Part shown: positions 43,649 through 52,640 of the stretch, piece by piece
Layout: each line of letters starts with the position of its first letter
Numbering within the stretch: position 1 is the first letter of the stretch
The notes under the pieces: generated by a model
What the model was told of the DNA's origin: nothing
Database searches by the model: none
What the model saw: the letters and a program-made list of their open reading frames with translations, nothing else
DNA from: Oceaniovalibus sp. ACAM 378
GTDB lineage: Bacteria; Pseudomonadota; Alphaproteobacteria; Rhodobacterales; Rhodobacteraceae
NCBI RefSeq assembly: GCF_008085915.1
Contig: NZ_VSJK01000021.1
Location: forward strand, 1-64,000
Direction: 5' to 3'
DNA: 64,000 nt
Translations under genes and position numbers: made by a program

Positions 43649-43726
43649 CGCAAATCCTCCCTCTTCACAAGAGGAATTGAATCAGCGACAGGGCCCCAAA
43701 TCAACAAGAGTTTTTCAACAGAATAA

Positions 43727-44150
43727 GCCCAAAATGTATGATGCTGCGAAGCGCCTGGCGTTGCGGCGTGTTTGCACGCGAATGTCGAGTACGTCGCCAT
43801 TCGCGTCGATGGCGCGCCACAACCAATGTTTCCTGCCCCGGATCTGATCACGCCTTCGTCGATATGCCACTTGTTGTTTGGTCGTGGACGATCCCGCCGG
43901 ATCCAGTTTGCGAAATGTTGTCCAAAGCGATTAACCCACAGACGGACCGCTTCCCGGCTGACAATTACGCCCCGCGCGGCCAGAAGGTCTTCAACATCTG
44001 CCGTGCTCAGCGCGAAGCCGTGATACGTCCAAACCGCGTATGCAATGATCTCGCTGGGATAAAGAAAGCCTTTCAGGCGCGGCATGTGGGTTGGAATGTT
44101 CATCAGCCATCCATACCCAGATCAGAGGCGTCCAACAACTTGGCAATACC
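43727..44150 (-). mobile_element. Left part of an IS6-family element, truncated by IS1182
   Basis: The terminal repeat GGTATTGCCAA reads inward from 44150. The transposase starts at 44103 (MNIPTHMPRLKGFLYPSEII) and shows the IS6 marks DVEDLLAARGVIVSREAVRLW and NNKWHIDEG. A one-base shift near 43830 is needed to continue IRGRKHWLWRAIDANGDVLD; soon after, IS1182 begins and the C-terminal half is gone. The end sequence identifies it as the probable relative of the two MITE-like repeats. Confidence 0.75.
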
Positions 44151-44583
44151 TGCTTGGCGGATTGCGAGCTTTCGGTACCTACATGGCGCCTCATCTAAAG
44201 AGCCTGAGATCATCAGGCGCGTCGTGCAAATTTGCAAACCAAACCTTGTAATCTGTCGGTCGCAACAGCGGGTGCGCCCGCGTTGCGGACAATCGAACAA
44301 CCAGAATGTTGCTCAATGAATGAATGGTAGTTCTCGGGAAGTTGCGGTGCTGTGTAATCTGGAACTAATCGAATAGCTTCCTCAATCACAGATCTGCCGA
44401 ATAGCCATTGAGTAGCGGAGAGCCGTCTTGACGCACCAACGAACGCTCCATTCAGGCCAATTGAGGATGGAAAATTTGAGTCTGGAACCAATGTCCCCCT
44501 GCGCTGTTTCTTCTCCAGACAGGCAGCGAGTTTAATGCGGCATCCATACCGGGGCCGATCGCTGCGAGAAAAAGGACTGGAAC
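44151..44583. other. Intergenic region between IS6 remnant and envelope protein
   Basis: 433 bp. A 92-codon minus-strand frame (44213-44491, TTG start) is open but matches no family I know and has no evident ribosome site. The promoter of the downstream envelope gene must lie in the last 100 bp. Confidence 0.45.
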
Positions 44584-45264
44584 ATGCGTATTACAAAGCT
44601 TGGATTGGCTTCCGTTATAGCGCTCACCGCTGCAGCACCTACCTTCGCACAGAGCGCCGAAGCAATCGCCGCCACGGATCTTAATATCCGCAGCGGTCCT
44701 GGCCCGCAATTCGAAGTCGTCGGCGTGATCCCCGGCGGCGAGACCACCGCAGTTGAAGGCTGCCTTGATGCCAGCCCTTGGTGCAAAATCGACTTTAACG
44801 GCGCAACCGGTTGGGCCTCGTCCAGCTATCTCGCGGTAGCGGTTGAGGAGCAGGCCGTAGCGCTAAGCGCCAATCCTGCCAATATCGAGATCAACTCGGT
44901 GACCTATGAGAACACGGCAGCGACCGAGGCCGATAAGGGTGCTGGTGCCGCAGCCGGTGCTACAATAGGCGCACTGGCCGCCTATGCCGTGGGTGGCCCG
45001 ATCGGCGGAATAATCGCAGGTGGCCTCTTGGGCGGCGCAGTCGGTTCGTCGGCAGTGGAGCCGACCACCGAAACCGTTACCTATGTAACATCAAACCCAG
45101 TCGAAACCGTTTATCTTGACGGCGAAGTTGTAGTCGGTGCAACGGTGCCTCAAACTGTGACCACCTATGAAGTGCCCCAAGACGGGCTGCGTTATCTCAA
45201 CGTCAATGGCCAGACCGTGTTGGTCAATACCGAGAACAACGCGATTATCCACGTAGTTCGCTAA
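44584..45264 (+). CDS. SH3 and DUF1236 domain envelope protein
   Basis: A 226-residue exported protein. The signal peptide ends APTFAQ-SAE (residue 23). An SH3b-like domain covers about 28-85 (DLNIRSGPGPQFEVVG, WCKIDFNGATGWASSSYL). Residues about 119-157 form a glycine-zipper stretch (GAAAGATIGALAAYAVGG) typical of outer-membrane-associated helices. The tail YLNVNGQTVLVNTENNAII is DUF1236-like. It may tether to peptidoglycan; the next gene is a penicillin-binding protein. A strong terminator follows, so it is monocistronic. Confidence 0.85.
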   Translation: MRITKLGLASVIALTAAAPTFAQSAEAIAATDLNIRSGPGPQFEVVGVIPGGETTAVEGCLDASPWCKIDFNGATGWASSSYLAVAVEEQAVALSANPANIEINSVTYENTAATEADKGAGAAAGATIGALAAYAVGGPIGGIIAGGLLGGAVGSSAVEPTTETVTYVTSNPVETVYLDGEVVVGATVPQTVTTYEVPQDGLRYLNVNGQTVLVNTENNAIIHVVR

Positions 45265-45307
45265 TCGCCAAAACAGTTCAATAACTACAGGATCGAATTA
45301 GTCGACA

Positions 45308-45333
45308 GGCCCGGGTTCGCACCCGGGCCTTTT
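45308..45333 (+). terminator. Rho-independent terminator
   Basis: GGCCCGGGT pairs perfectly with ACCCGGGCC around a TCGC loop and is followed by TTTT, 43 bp after the envelope protein stop. This is the clearest intrinsic terminator in the window. Confidence 0.9.
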
Positions 45334-45427
45334 CGGCAATAAGTGCTTCAGGTGCCGGAAGCCGGATAAACGGGGCCTAAATTGCATTATAATTTTTCTG
45401 CCAAGAAATTAAGGAAAGACAGCCAGC

Positions 45428-47677
45428 GTGCCAGATGACCCAATTGAACCGCAGCGCGGTCCAGTCACTCACCCCGTGGCAATGAACGATCACAAAGCGG
45501 AACCAGGACTGGGTGACGCAACGCGCCTCTTTTTCGGTGCGCTTTGGCGCGAAATATCCCAACTGATGAAAGGCATGATGACGCTTTTGCGTCTGGCTGG
45601 CGCAAAAGCGTCGACAGTAGGCGGTGCTATAGTTGGTCAATTCGATAACGGGCGTCGCGCGCTGGTCATTCGCTATGCTCGGCACAAAAGCAATCCTGGC
45701 GTTGACCTTCCCGAAACGCCGATTGCACCGACTGTTCCTGATCCGGCGTCACCAAAAAAGGCCAATACCCCAAGGTTTGGCCTGTCCTTTCGAAAAATTG
45801 CGATCGGGGTAGGTGGACTGGCCTCTTTGGCCCTGATGGCGATGATAATCACTGTTCTGACATCATTGCCGGACTTGGACGACCTCAAATCGGGCGCTGA
45901 GAACCGGCTGATATTCGAGGATTCGCAGGGCAACCCGTTAATCGCTCAAGGCAGTGTTCCGTTGGATTATGCGGAGTACGAACGAATACCCGACGATCTG
46001 CAGGATGCCGTGCTTGCGATTGAAGACAGGCGCTTCTTTGACCATGGAGGATTAGACCTGAAGGCAATCGCGCGTGCTGGCTGGGCCAATATGCGTGCTG
46101 GTGGTGTCGTCGAGGGTGGCAGCACAATTACCCAGCAATTGGTCAAGATCACCTATCTCAATCCAGATCGTACCTTTCGGCGCAAACTGCGCGAAGCGAT
46201 TTTGACACGACAGCTCGAACGACGTTTGACCAAAGAGGAGATCCTGACACGCTATCTGAATGCAGTTTATCTGGGTTCCGGCGCTACCGGAATGCCTGCA
46301 GCTGCTCAAGTTTACTTTGGTGTCAACATCTCGGAGCTGAGCCTTGCTCAATCTGCAGCATTGGCTGCGATGATTCAGGCCCCCAGCAAAGTCAATCCAT
46401 TCTCAAACCTTCAGCAACTGCGCACACGCGCCGGTTTGGTCATCGACTTGATGCAGACCCAAGACCGAATTGGTAAGGCATCGGCCAATGCTGCGCGCGC
46501 AGAATTGGCAACCATGAGACCACAACGTTCCAGCGCAAGCTATGGCAGTTGGTTTACCGATTGGGTTGTGCGCGAAGCAGACGATCTTGCCACCGAATTC
46601 GATGGCGTGGTTGCCTTGCGCACCTCCCTGAACCCGGAAATCCAAAAAGCCGCAGAATCTGCAGTGCGCGAGATCCTCGAACAGGCCCAAAATCCGGCTG
46701 AGGCGGCGCTCATCGCGATGACACCATCGGGTCAGGTCGTGGCGATGGTTGGAGGCCGGGACTATACTCAGAGTCAGTTTAATCGTGCGACCGATGCTCT
46801 GCGTTCGCCGGGTTCAACCTTCAAGACATTTGTTTATCTCACGGCGTTGTCACAGGGGCTTTCACCGAATGATCGGGTCGTGGATGCCCCCATGGATATC
46901 GACGGCTATCGCCCGAACAATTTTGGAGATCGCTACCGGGGCAAGGTCACATTGGCCGAGGCATTTGCCCTTTCGCTGAACACCGCGACGGTTCGGCTGG
47001 CAATGGCAGTGGGACTGGACAATGTGATCGAGACCGCTCGCACGCTTGGAATTGATGCCGAGTTGAGCGAAACTCCCGCTCTCGCACTTGGCGCATCTGG
47101 TGTCACGTTGTTGGACATGGTCGAAGCCTATGCAGGTATTGCCGCCGGAACCATCCCGGTCACTGGACGCGGAATAACAGGAATTAGCTCCGGGGACGAT
47201 AAAGCGTCCTTCAACTTTCGATGGCCCGAGGCGCCCGTCACGGACGAGTCCAAACGTCTGATGGCAGCGCGGAGCGACATGATCGAGATGCTTGCGCTTG
47301 TGGTAAGTGACGGTACCGGTCAGGCAGCGGCCTTGCCGGGAGGTGCGGTAGGCAAAACGGGCACGAGCCAGGACTTCCGGGATGCTCTTTTCATCGGTTG
47401 GAACAATGATCTGATAACGGGTGTGTGGGTTGGCAATGACGACAACTCACCGATGGACGGAGTGACCGGTGGCCAATTGCCTGCGCAGATCTGGAAGCGG
47501 TTCATGGCGGCGGCAACCACACCTAACGCTTCTGGATCAGCAACAAATGTCATGGAATCCGCGCCCGTCCCCCCCAGTTGCAACGTGTCAGCCTGCCAAC
47601 GCGCCTATCGGTCGTTTCGGGCTTCGGATTGCACGTTTCAGCCCTATCGGGGTGGTCGGAAACTTTGTACCCGTTAA
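45428..47677 (+). CDS. Class A penicillin-binding protein (PBP1A family)
   Basis: A 749-residue bifunctional peptidoglycan synthase with a GTG start and AAGGAAAG upstream. A polar cytoplasmic N-terminus of about 118 residues precedes one membrane helix. The glycosyltransferase (GT51) domain has EDRRFFDHGGLD near 198, GGSTITQQLVK and EAILTRQLERRLTKEEIL. The transpeptidase has STFK (Ser463, Lys466), SLN near 516 and KTGT (Lys643). It ends with a Cys-bearing tail (PPSCNVSACQRAYRSFRASDC). The longer cytosolic N-terminus is unusual. Confidence 0.94.
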   Translation: MPDDPIEPQRGPVTHPVAMNDHKAEPGLGDATRLFFGALWREISQLMKGMMTLLRLAGAKASTVGGAIVGQFDNGRRALVIRYARHKSNPGVDLPETPIAPTVPDPASPKKANTPRFGLSFRKIAIGVGGLASLALMAMIITVLTSLPDLDDLKSGAENRLIFEDSQGNPLIAQGSVPLDYAEYERIPDDLQDAVLAIEDRRFFDHGGLDLKAIARAGWANMRAGGVVEGGSTITQQLVKITYLNPDRTFRRKLREAILTRQLERRLTKEEILTRYLNAVYLGSGATGMPAAAQVYFGVNISELSLAQSAALAAMIQAPSKVNPFSNLQQLRTRAGLVIDLMQTQDRIGKASANAARAELATMRPQRSSASYGSWFTDWVVREADDLATEFDGVVALRTSLNPEIQKAAESAVREILEQAQNPAEAALIAMTPSGQVVAMVGGRDYTQSQFNRATDALRSPGSTFKTFVYLTALSQGLSPNDRVVDAPMDIDGYRPNNFGDRYRGKVTLAEAFALSLNTATVRLAMAVGLDNVIETARTLGIDAELSETPALALGASGVTLLDMVEAYAGIAAGTIPVTGRGITGISSGDDKASFNFRWPEAPVTDESKRLMAARSDMIEMLALVVSDGTGQAAALPGGAVGKTGTSQDFRDALFIGWNNDLITGVWVGNDDNSPMDGVTGGQLPAQIWKRFMAAATTPNASGSATNVMESAPVPPSCNVSACQRAYRSFRASDCTFQPYRGGRKLCTR

Positions 47678-47827
47678 GCTTGCGGCGTTACACTGAGGCA
47701 GGCGTTACTGGTAAAAATCGCATCTTTTAAGGCGAAGCTTTTCACCGCTGCGAATGGTGCCGGGACGGAGGGAACACTTGGTTTGTTACCGTGTTGTCCT
47801 GGAGTGAATAGGCAAATGGAAGTCATT

Positions 47828-48328
47828 ATGAAAATCCTGATTTTTACAGCGGCACTGGCCTTGGCCAGTTTACCGCCAAGCCTTGCATTGGCGAAGAATG
47901 ACAAACCCAAGCATGGCGGCAAGCACCAAAGCACAGCGGTACAAGGCTGCCCGCCCGGTCTGGCGAAGAAACACAACGGTTGCCGGCCGCCCGGCCAAGC
48001 CAAAAAGGCGCGAAAGCAGAGTACGCCCAACCCGGATGTAACCATACGCGAGACAACAACAACGACCGAGACCCGAGACGGCACCATTACGACACGCACC
48101 GTTGAATACGTCACATTGGAAAACGGCGAGCGCTATCGTGTCGGCGACCGGCTCAACACAAGTTATCGCGATCTTGTCAGGGTGATCGATAACCCGGATC
48201 TTTTTGATCTGGCCCCCGTTGCAGAGAACCGCAGCTATGTGCGCGTCGGCGACACAGCAGTGATGGTTGATAACGATACGCGGGAGGTGCTTGCACTAGT
48301 CGCGCTGGCAAACCTGTTGATCGATTGA
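47828..48328 (+). CDS. Small secreted protein with CPPGLAKK motif and RcnB/DUF1236-like tail
   Basis: A 166-residue protein. The ATG at 47828 starts a clean signal peptide ending SLALA-KND; the frame upstream is not needed. The mature start is basic, then GCPPGLAKKHNGCRPPGQAKK, a paired Cys/Pro-Gly motif found in small periplasmic proteins. The C-terminal half ENRSYVRVGDTAVMVDNDTRE resembles the tail of the DUF1236 protein at 44584. Probably periplasmic; function unknown. Confidence 0.75.
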   Translation: MKILIFTAALALASLPPSLALAKNDKPKHGGKHQSTAVQGCPPGLAKKHNGCRPPGQAKKARKQSTPNPDVTIRETTTTTETRDGTITTRTVEYVTLENGERYRVGDRLNTSYRDLVRVIDNPDLFDLAPVAENRSYVRVGDTAVMVDNDTREVLALVALANLLID

Positions 48329-48452
48329 CTGAAATCCCATCACTGCGAAAGACCGGACGCCATTTCTTCGAAAGCCATGGCTCAACATAGCTCAGCAGGG
48401 AGTGTTGTCACCTTAACTTCGCGAGCGCCGAAGCGAGCAATTTCTAGGTTGC

Positions 48453-49157
48453 TCAGGCGATATTAGCCGCCGCGCCCCAAGCGTCGAATGCTTCCAGTCG
48501 GTGATAGCGGATTGTTAGGGCTGCATGGCGACGGAATGGGACAGAAAAGCAATTTCGGGTTGCGGAGTGGAGTGACACAAAACGCTGTAACCCGCCCGGT
48601 GACCGGAACCCCTGCATTATTCTCTGACGCTTTCGGAACGGCAGGTGGCGGTTTTAGGCACGATTGTTGAGGCCCTTATGCGACCAGTGATCGAGGTCGG
48701 GCGCGACCTCTCGTTTGGCCGCTGCATAAGAACGCAGTTTGTCTGTGACAATCCGTTTGGCGACGAAGCCATGCCGCTTGAGCAGCCTGACCAGCAACCG
48801 CGTTGCCGCGCGCTTATGCCGTCTGGATTGAAGGAATTCTTCCAGCACGACACCATTCTGATCGACGGCGCGCCACAGCCAGTATGACCTGCATGCGATT
48901 TTCATGACGACTTCGTCCACATGTCAGACGTCACCGGGACAGGCCTGCCGATGTCGCAGGTTCCGGGCGATCTGCTGACCAAACTTGACGGTCCAGCGCC
49001 GGATGGTCTCATAGGACACGTCGATGCCGCGCTCGAGCAGCATCGCCTCAACCTCGCGCAGACTCAGGTTGAAACGGACGTACAGCCACACTGCATGAGC
49101 GATGATCTGGGCTGGGAAGCGGTGACGTTTGTAGCTGATAGAAGGTGTATGCATCAT
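48453..49157 (-). pseudogene. IS6-family transposase with two in-frame stops
   Basis: One continuous frame reads the whole IS6 transposase: HRFPAQIIAHAVWLYVRF, EAMLLERGIDVSYETIRRW, then TGA at 48926-48924 in place of the Trp of WH.DEV, then HVDEVVMKIACRSYWLWRAV, ITDKLRSYAAAKREV-like core and GLNNRA. A TAA at 48656-48654 replaces the Glu of RAENSH, after which RHLPFRKRQRIMQGFRS and the C-terminus run to TGA at 48453. The two nonsense changes with otherwise intact frame suggest slow decay by point mutation. Confidence 0.8.
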
Positions 49158-49319
49158 TGCCAGCTATGTCCAAATGTCACGCGAGCAACCGAACGACAGT
49201 CTATGTGACAATCCCCTTCAGCAGTTAAAAGTTGATTCTATGTCGAACTTCACTAGGCTCCCCATCACGACATACAAGGACGTGGCTCAAGCTGCGCGTA
49301 TAATAATAGGGAGTTTACG

Positions 49320-50330
49320 ATGGCATTTATCCAAAGGATTGCGGGTGCAGCATTAGCGACGGCCTTGATCGCCGGCTCTGCGCTGGCACAAGATCCGACA
49401 TTCTTTCGCATCGGTACCGGAGGTGCGGGCGGCACGTATTTTCCGATTGGCGGAACGATTGCCAACGCGATCTCTTCCCCACCCGGCTCTCGTCCTTGTG
49501 ACGAGGGCGGACAGTGCGGCGTGCCGGGTCTGATTGCAATAGCGCAATCGACGACCGCCTCGGTGTTCAACAATGCTGCAATTCAGAATGGCGACTTGGA
49601 GGCCGGTCTTTCCGCCGCTGATGTGACGCGCGAAATGTACATGGGTGTCGGCACCTTCGAAGGCAAGAAACACGAGAAATTGCGACTGGTCGCCAATCTC
49701 TTTCCCGAAGACCTTCACCTGGTCATGCCCAAAGATGCAACGCTGGACGGCTTGGATAAATTGGCAGGTAAACGTGTCGGCATTGCACAGGCCGGTTCTG
49801 GCACGCAGGTTGCTGTGCTTAAGATGCTAGAGAATTGGGGCGTCAATCGCGATAATATGGAGGAGGCCGAGCTTAACAACGCCCAATCCGCAGAGCGTTT
49901 GGCGGATGGGCAATTGGACGCATTTTTCTATGCGGCAGGCTGGCCAGTTGCCGCGATGGTGCAGCTCGCCTCGACTAAGGGTATGTCGCTATATTCCTTC
50001 AGCGACGAAGAAATGAAGGCGATAAACGATATAGTTCCCGCCTATATTCCGTCCAAGATTCCGGGCGGAGTTTATGAGGGTATTGATAACGATACGATGG
50101 TACCAGCCGTTTCGGCCTTTTTGATTGTGTCGTCTGACCTGTCCGACGATCTGGTTTACGGGATCACCAAGGCACTTTGGAATGAAAACACCCGCATGTT
50201 GTTGGATAACGGCCACGCCAAGGGCAAGTTGATCACGGCGGATACGGCACTGGATGGCGTTGATAGCCTCGGAGTGCCGCTGCATCCGGGGGCAGAACGG
50301 TTCTACCGCGAAGCGGGGCTGCTAAAATAA
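49320..50330 (+). CDS. TAXI-family TRAP transporter substrate-binding protein
   Basis: A 336-residue TAXI binding protein. The leader ends GSALAQ-DPT. Family marks are RIGTGGAGGTYFPIGGTIAN near residue 30 and STTASVFNNAAIQNGDLEAGL near 80, then KRVGIAQAGSGTQVAVLKML near 155. TAXI proteins bind glutamate/glutamine-like or other small organic acids. A CX(7)C pair (residues about 60-67; RPCDEGGQCG) could form a disulfide. It is followed by a hairpin and the fused permease. Confidence 0.92.
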   Translation: MAFIQRIAGAALATALIAGSALAQDPTFFRIGTGGAGGTYFPIGGTIANAISSPPGSRPCDEGGQCGVPGLIAIAQSTTASVFNNAAIQNGDLEAGLSAADVTREMYMGVGTFEGKKHEKLRLVANLFPEDLHLVMPKDATLDGLDKLAGKRVGIAQAGSGTQVAVLKMLENWGVNRDNMEEAELNNAQSAERLADGQLDAFFYAAGWPVAAMVQLASTKGMSLYSFSDEEMKAINDIVPAYIPSKIPGGVYEGIDNDTMVPAVSAFLIVSSDLSDDLVYGITKALWNENTRMLLDNGHAKGKLITADTALDGVDSLGVPLHPGAERFYREAGLLK

Positions 50331-50356
50331 ACAGTCCTGCGATCTGTTCTAGCTAA

Positions 50357-50380
50357 GCGATGCCCGGCACCGGGCATCGC
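50357..50380 (+). terminator. 11 bp hairpin between TAXI binding protein and permease genes
   Basis: GCGATGCCCGG pairs perfectly with CCGGGCATCGC around a CA centre, 27 bp after the stop. A C/T-rich tract but no true T-run follows. As in the dctP-dctM gap, it likely raises binding-protein mRNA relative to permease. Confidence 0.65.
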
Positions 50381-50411
50381 CACCCCTTCTTATTATTGAC
50401 AAGGTAGGCCA

Positions 50412-52637
50412 GTGACTCATAGCAGTGATGACCTAACCGCAGAAGAGATAGCGGAACTGACACCGGAACAGCTGGCCGAGATCGAGCGCAAGTATGACGA
50501 GGGTGTCGCCACGCGACCGGTTGGCCCGAATGCAAGCAAGGTGTTGCGAGCGGTAGCGCTGATTTTTGCAATGTATCACTTTATCACGGCGGGCTTTGGC
50601 CTCCCAGCCGATCATTGGCATATGGGTTGGCATCTTTCTGGGCTGTTTATTCTAATCTATGCTCTGTTCCCGATATTTAAAACCGAAAGTCTGTTTGCGA
50701 TGAAAGTCAGCCGGGTACGGCTGGGCAATATTCCGCTTTATGATCTGGTGTTCATGGCGCTCGGCGTGGCCTCGTCACTGTATGTGGGCCTTGCGTGGCG
50801 CGGGATTCCCGTATTGGGAATTGAAGAACAGACCTTCCGGATGGGCAACCCCAACGGATACGACGTATTTTTCGGGGTGGTAATTATCCTACTGGTTCTG
50901 GATATAGCTAGACGTACGTTGGGCTGGGTCTTGCCGCTAATTATTTGTTTATTTATATCCTACGCTCTGCTGGGGGCACATTTTTCGGGGCTGTTGCAGC
51001 ATCCCGGCGTTAATTTCAAAAACTTCGTCTCATCGATGTACTTCCCGCAAGAAGGGATCTTTGGAGTCACACTTTGGGTCGTCTCAACCATCGTATTCCA
51101 CTTCGTTCTGTTCGGCGTTATCGCGCAGCGCACTGGGCTTGGGCAACTGTTCATCGACAATGCGACGATACTTGCGGGGCAATATGTCGGAGGGCCAGCC
51201 AAGGTTTCGGTAGTCTCATCGGCGTTCTTCGGTACCATATCCGGCTCTTCCGTGGCCAATACGGTTTCCACTGGCTCGCTGACGATCCCAAATATGAAAC
51301 GCCTTGGCTATCCCGGCCATTTCGCAGGTGGGGTCGAGGCGGCTGCCTCGGCGGGAGGGCAGATTACGCCGCCAATCATGGGTGCCGCCGCCTTTATCAT
51401 GGCAGAGTTTCTGCAACTTCCCTACACCACCATAGTCATCGCAGCTATTTTTCCGGCGATGCTGCATTACGTCGGCGTGTTTACAGTAGTGCATCTGATG
51501 GCGCTGAAACTTGGCCTGAAAGGCATGGCAAAGGAATCTTTGCCGAGGTTCGCAGCCGTATGGCGCGAAGGCTGGGCAAATATCATTCCGCTGATCGGTC
51601 TCTTAGTCGTCCTGTTTTCCGGTTACACGCCCTATATGTCGGCGTTTTGTGCCATCTCACTGACGGTGATTGCGGGCATGGCACGACTGCGAACCCCGTC
51701 TACCTTGGTTTATCCGGTGGCTTTCATAGCCTTTGTTGTATGGAAATGGATCGGGGGTGGCTTCGACGGCCCTATGGCCTTTGGCCTTATTGTTGGGGCA
51801 ATGATTGCCACGTTAAACCCGCAAGATCGTATCCGCGTTCCAGAAATGGCTGAAGCGTTAGAACTGGGCGTCAAATACGCGCTGGCAGTTGGTGCTGCCG
51901 CGGCTGCGGTGGGCATCGTAGTTGGAGTTATCAACACCACGGGTGTCGGGTTCCGAATGGGTTATATGGTGACGCAAAGCGCCGGCGCTATGGCGATAAG
52001 CTTGAACGAGATGATCACCTTCGGCGGTTGGGAAATGATCTCTATCCCGGATCTGCAACTATTTCTGTCGTTGGTGTTTATCGCAGTTTCCTGCATTTTG
52101 ATGGGGGCAGGCATTCCCACAACGGCGCTTTACATCATGCTTGTTTCAATTGCGCAGCCCGCACTGGCACAACTCGGTGTGCCGCCGATCGCAAGCCATA
52201 TGTTCGTGCTCTATTATGGTGTGGTGTCTGAGATTACACCGCCCGTCTGTACCTCCGCCTATGCAGCGGCGGCGATCGCCAATTCTAACCCATTCCGCAC
52301 CGGCGTTTCCGCCTTTACATTGGGCTTGGGCAAGATCGTAGCGCCAATGGCCTTTGTCTATGCGCCGGTGCTTTTGATTGTCTCATCAACCGGGTTTGAC
52401 ATGTGGGAGTTTATCTATACTGCCACCAGTTGTATCTTGGGGGTTTTGGCGCTTTCAACTGCAGTCGTGGGGTATTGGAAAGCACCGATGGGCATACTCA
52501 TGCGTGTCTTATTGGCCATAGCTGGGGTCGTCTTCATCGCCCCATCGCTTCAGGCCGATCTGATTGCCGCACTTATCGCAAGCCCCGCCGTTATCAGCCA
52601 ATTGATGACGCGTCGCGCACTGGTGAAGGCAGGGTAG
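50412..52637 (+). CDS. TRAP transporter fused DctQM permease
   Basis: A 741-residue fused permease starting at GTG 50412. Residues about 55-190 hold the DctQ-like four-helix part; residues about 200-740 are DctM-like. Marks include SSAFFGTISGSSVANTVSTG near 275, GGQITPPIMGAAAFIMAE near 315, MGAGIPTTALYIMLVSIAQPAL near 565 and PPVCTSAYAAAAIA near 615. It partners the TAXI protein. It is followed at 3 bp by the D-amino-acid dehydrogenase-like gene, which links uptake to catabolism. Confidence 0.93.
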   Translation: MTHSSDDLTAEEIAELTPEQLAEIERKYDEGVATRPVGPNASKVLRAVALIFAMYHFITAGFGLPADHWHMGWHLSGLFILIYALFPIFKTESLFAMKVSRVRLGNIPLYDLVFMALGVASSLYVGLAWRGIPVLGIEEQTFRMGNPNGYDVFFGVVIILLVLDIARRTLGWVLPLIICLFISYALLGAHFSGLLQHPGVNFKNFVSSMYFPQEGIFGVTLWVVSTIVFHFVLFGVIAQRTGLGQLFIDNATILAGQYVGGPAKVSVVSSAFFGTISGSSVANTVSTGSLTIPNMKRLGYPGHFAGGVEAAASAGGQITPPIMGAAAFIMAEFLQLPYTTIVIAAIFPAMLHYVGVFTVVHLMALKLGLKGMAKESLPRFAAVWREGWANIIPLIGLLVVLFSGYTPYMSAFCAISLTVIAGMARLRTPSTLVYPVAFIAFVVWKWIGGGFDGPMAFGLIVGAMIATLNPQDRIRVPEMAEALELGVKYALAVGAAAAAVGIVVGVINTTGVGFRMGYMVTQSAGAMAISLNEMITFGGWEMISIPDLQLFLSLVFIAVSCILMGAGIPTTALYIMLVSIAQPALAQLGVPPIASHMFVLYYGVVSEITPPVCTSAYAAAAIANSNPFRTGVSAFTLGLGKIVAPMAFVYAPVLLIVSSTGFDMWEFIYTATSCILGVLALSTAVVGYWKAPMGILMRVLLAIAGVVFIAPSLQADLIAALIASPAVISQLMTRRALVKAG

Positions 52638-52640
52638 TTG

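Larger units (their letters stand above)
42151..43726 (-). mobile_element. IS1182-family insertion sequence, transposase inactivated
   Basis: About 1.58 kb bounded by inverted repeats: ATTCTGCGGAAAAACTC (42153-42169) and GAGTTTTTCAACAGAAT (43708-43724, read inverted). The inner transposase is disrupted by a 39 bp in-frame insert with two stops. Its right end abuts and truncates an IS6 element, so it arrived later. It lies just upstream of the ars operon. Confidence 0.75.

Noticed and set aside
44213-44491. 92-codon minus-strand open frame
   Set aside because: TTG start without ribosome site and no recognised family; kept only as a note on the intergenic entry.
48924-48926. TGA in the IS6 frame as a selenocysteine codon
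   Set aside because: The position is a Trp in the family, a second stop follows and no selenocysteine element is seen; ordinary pseudogene decay is enough.
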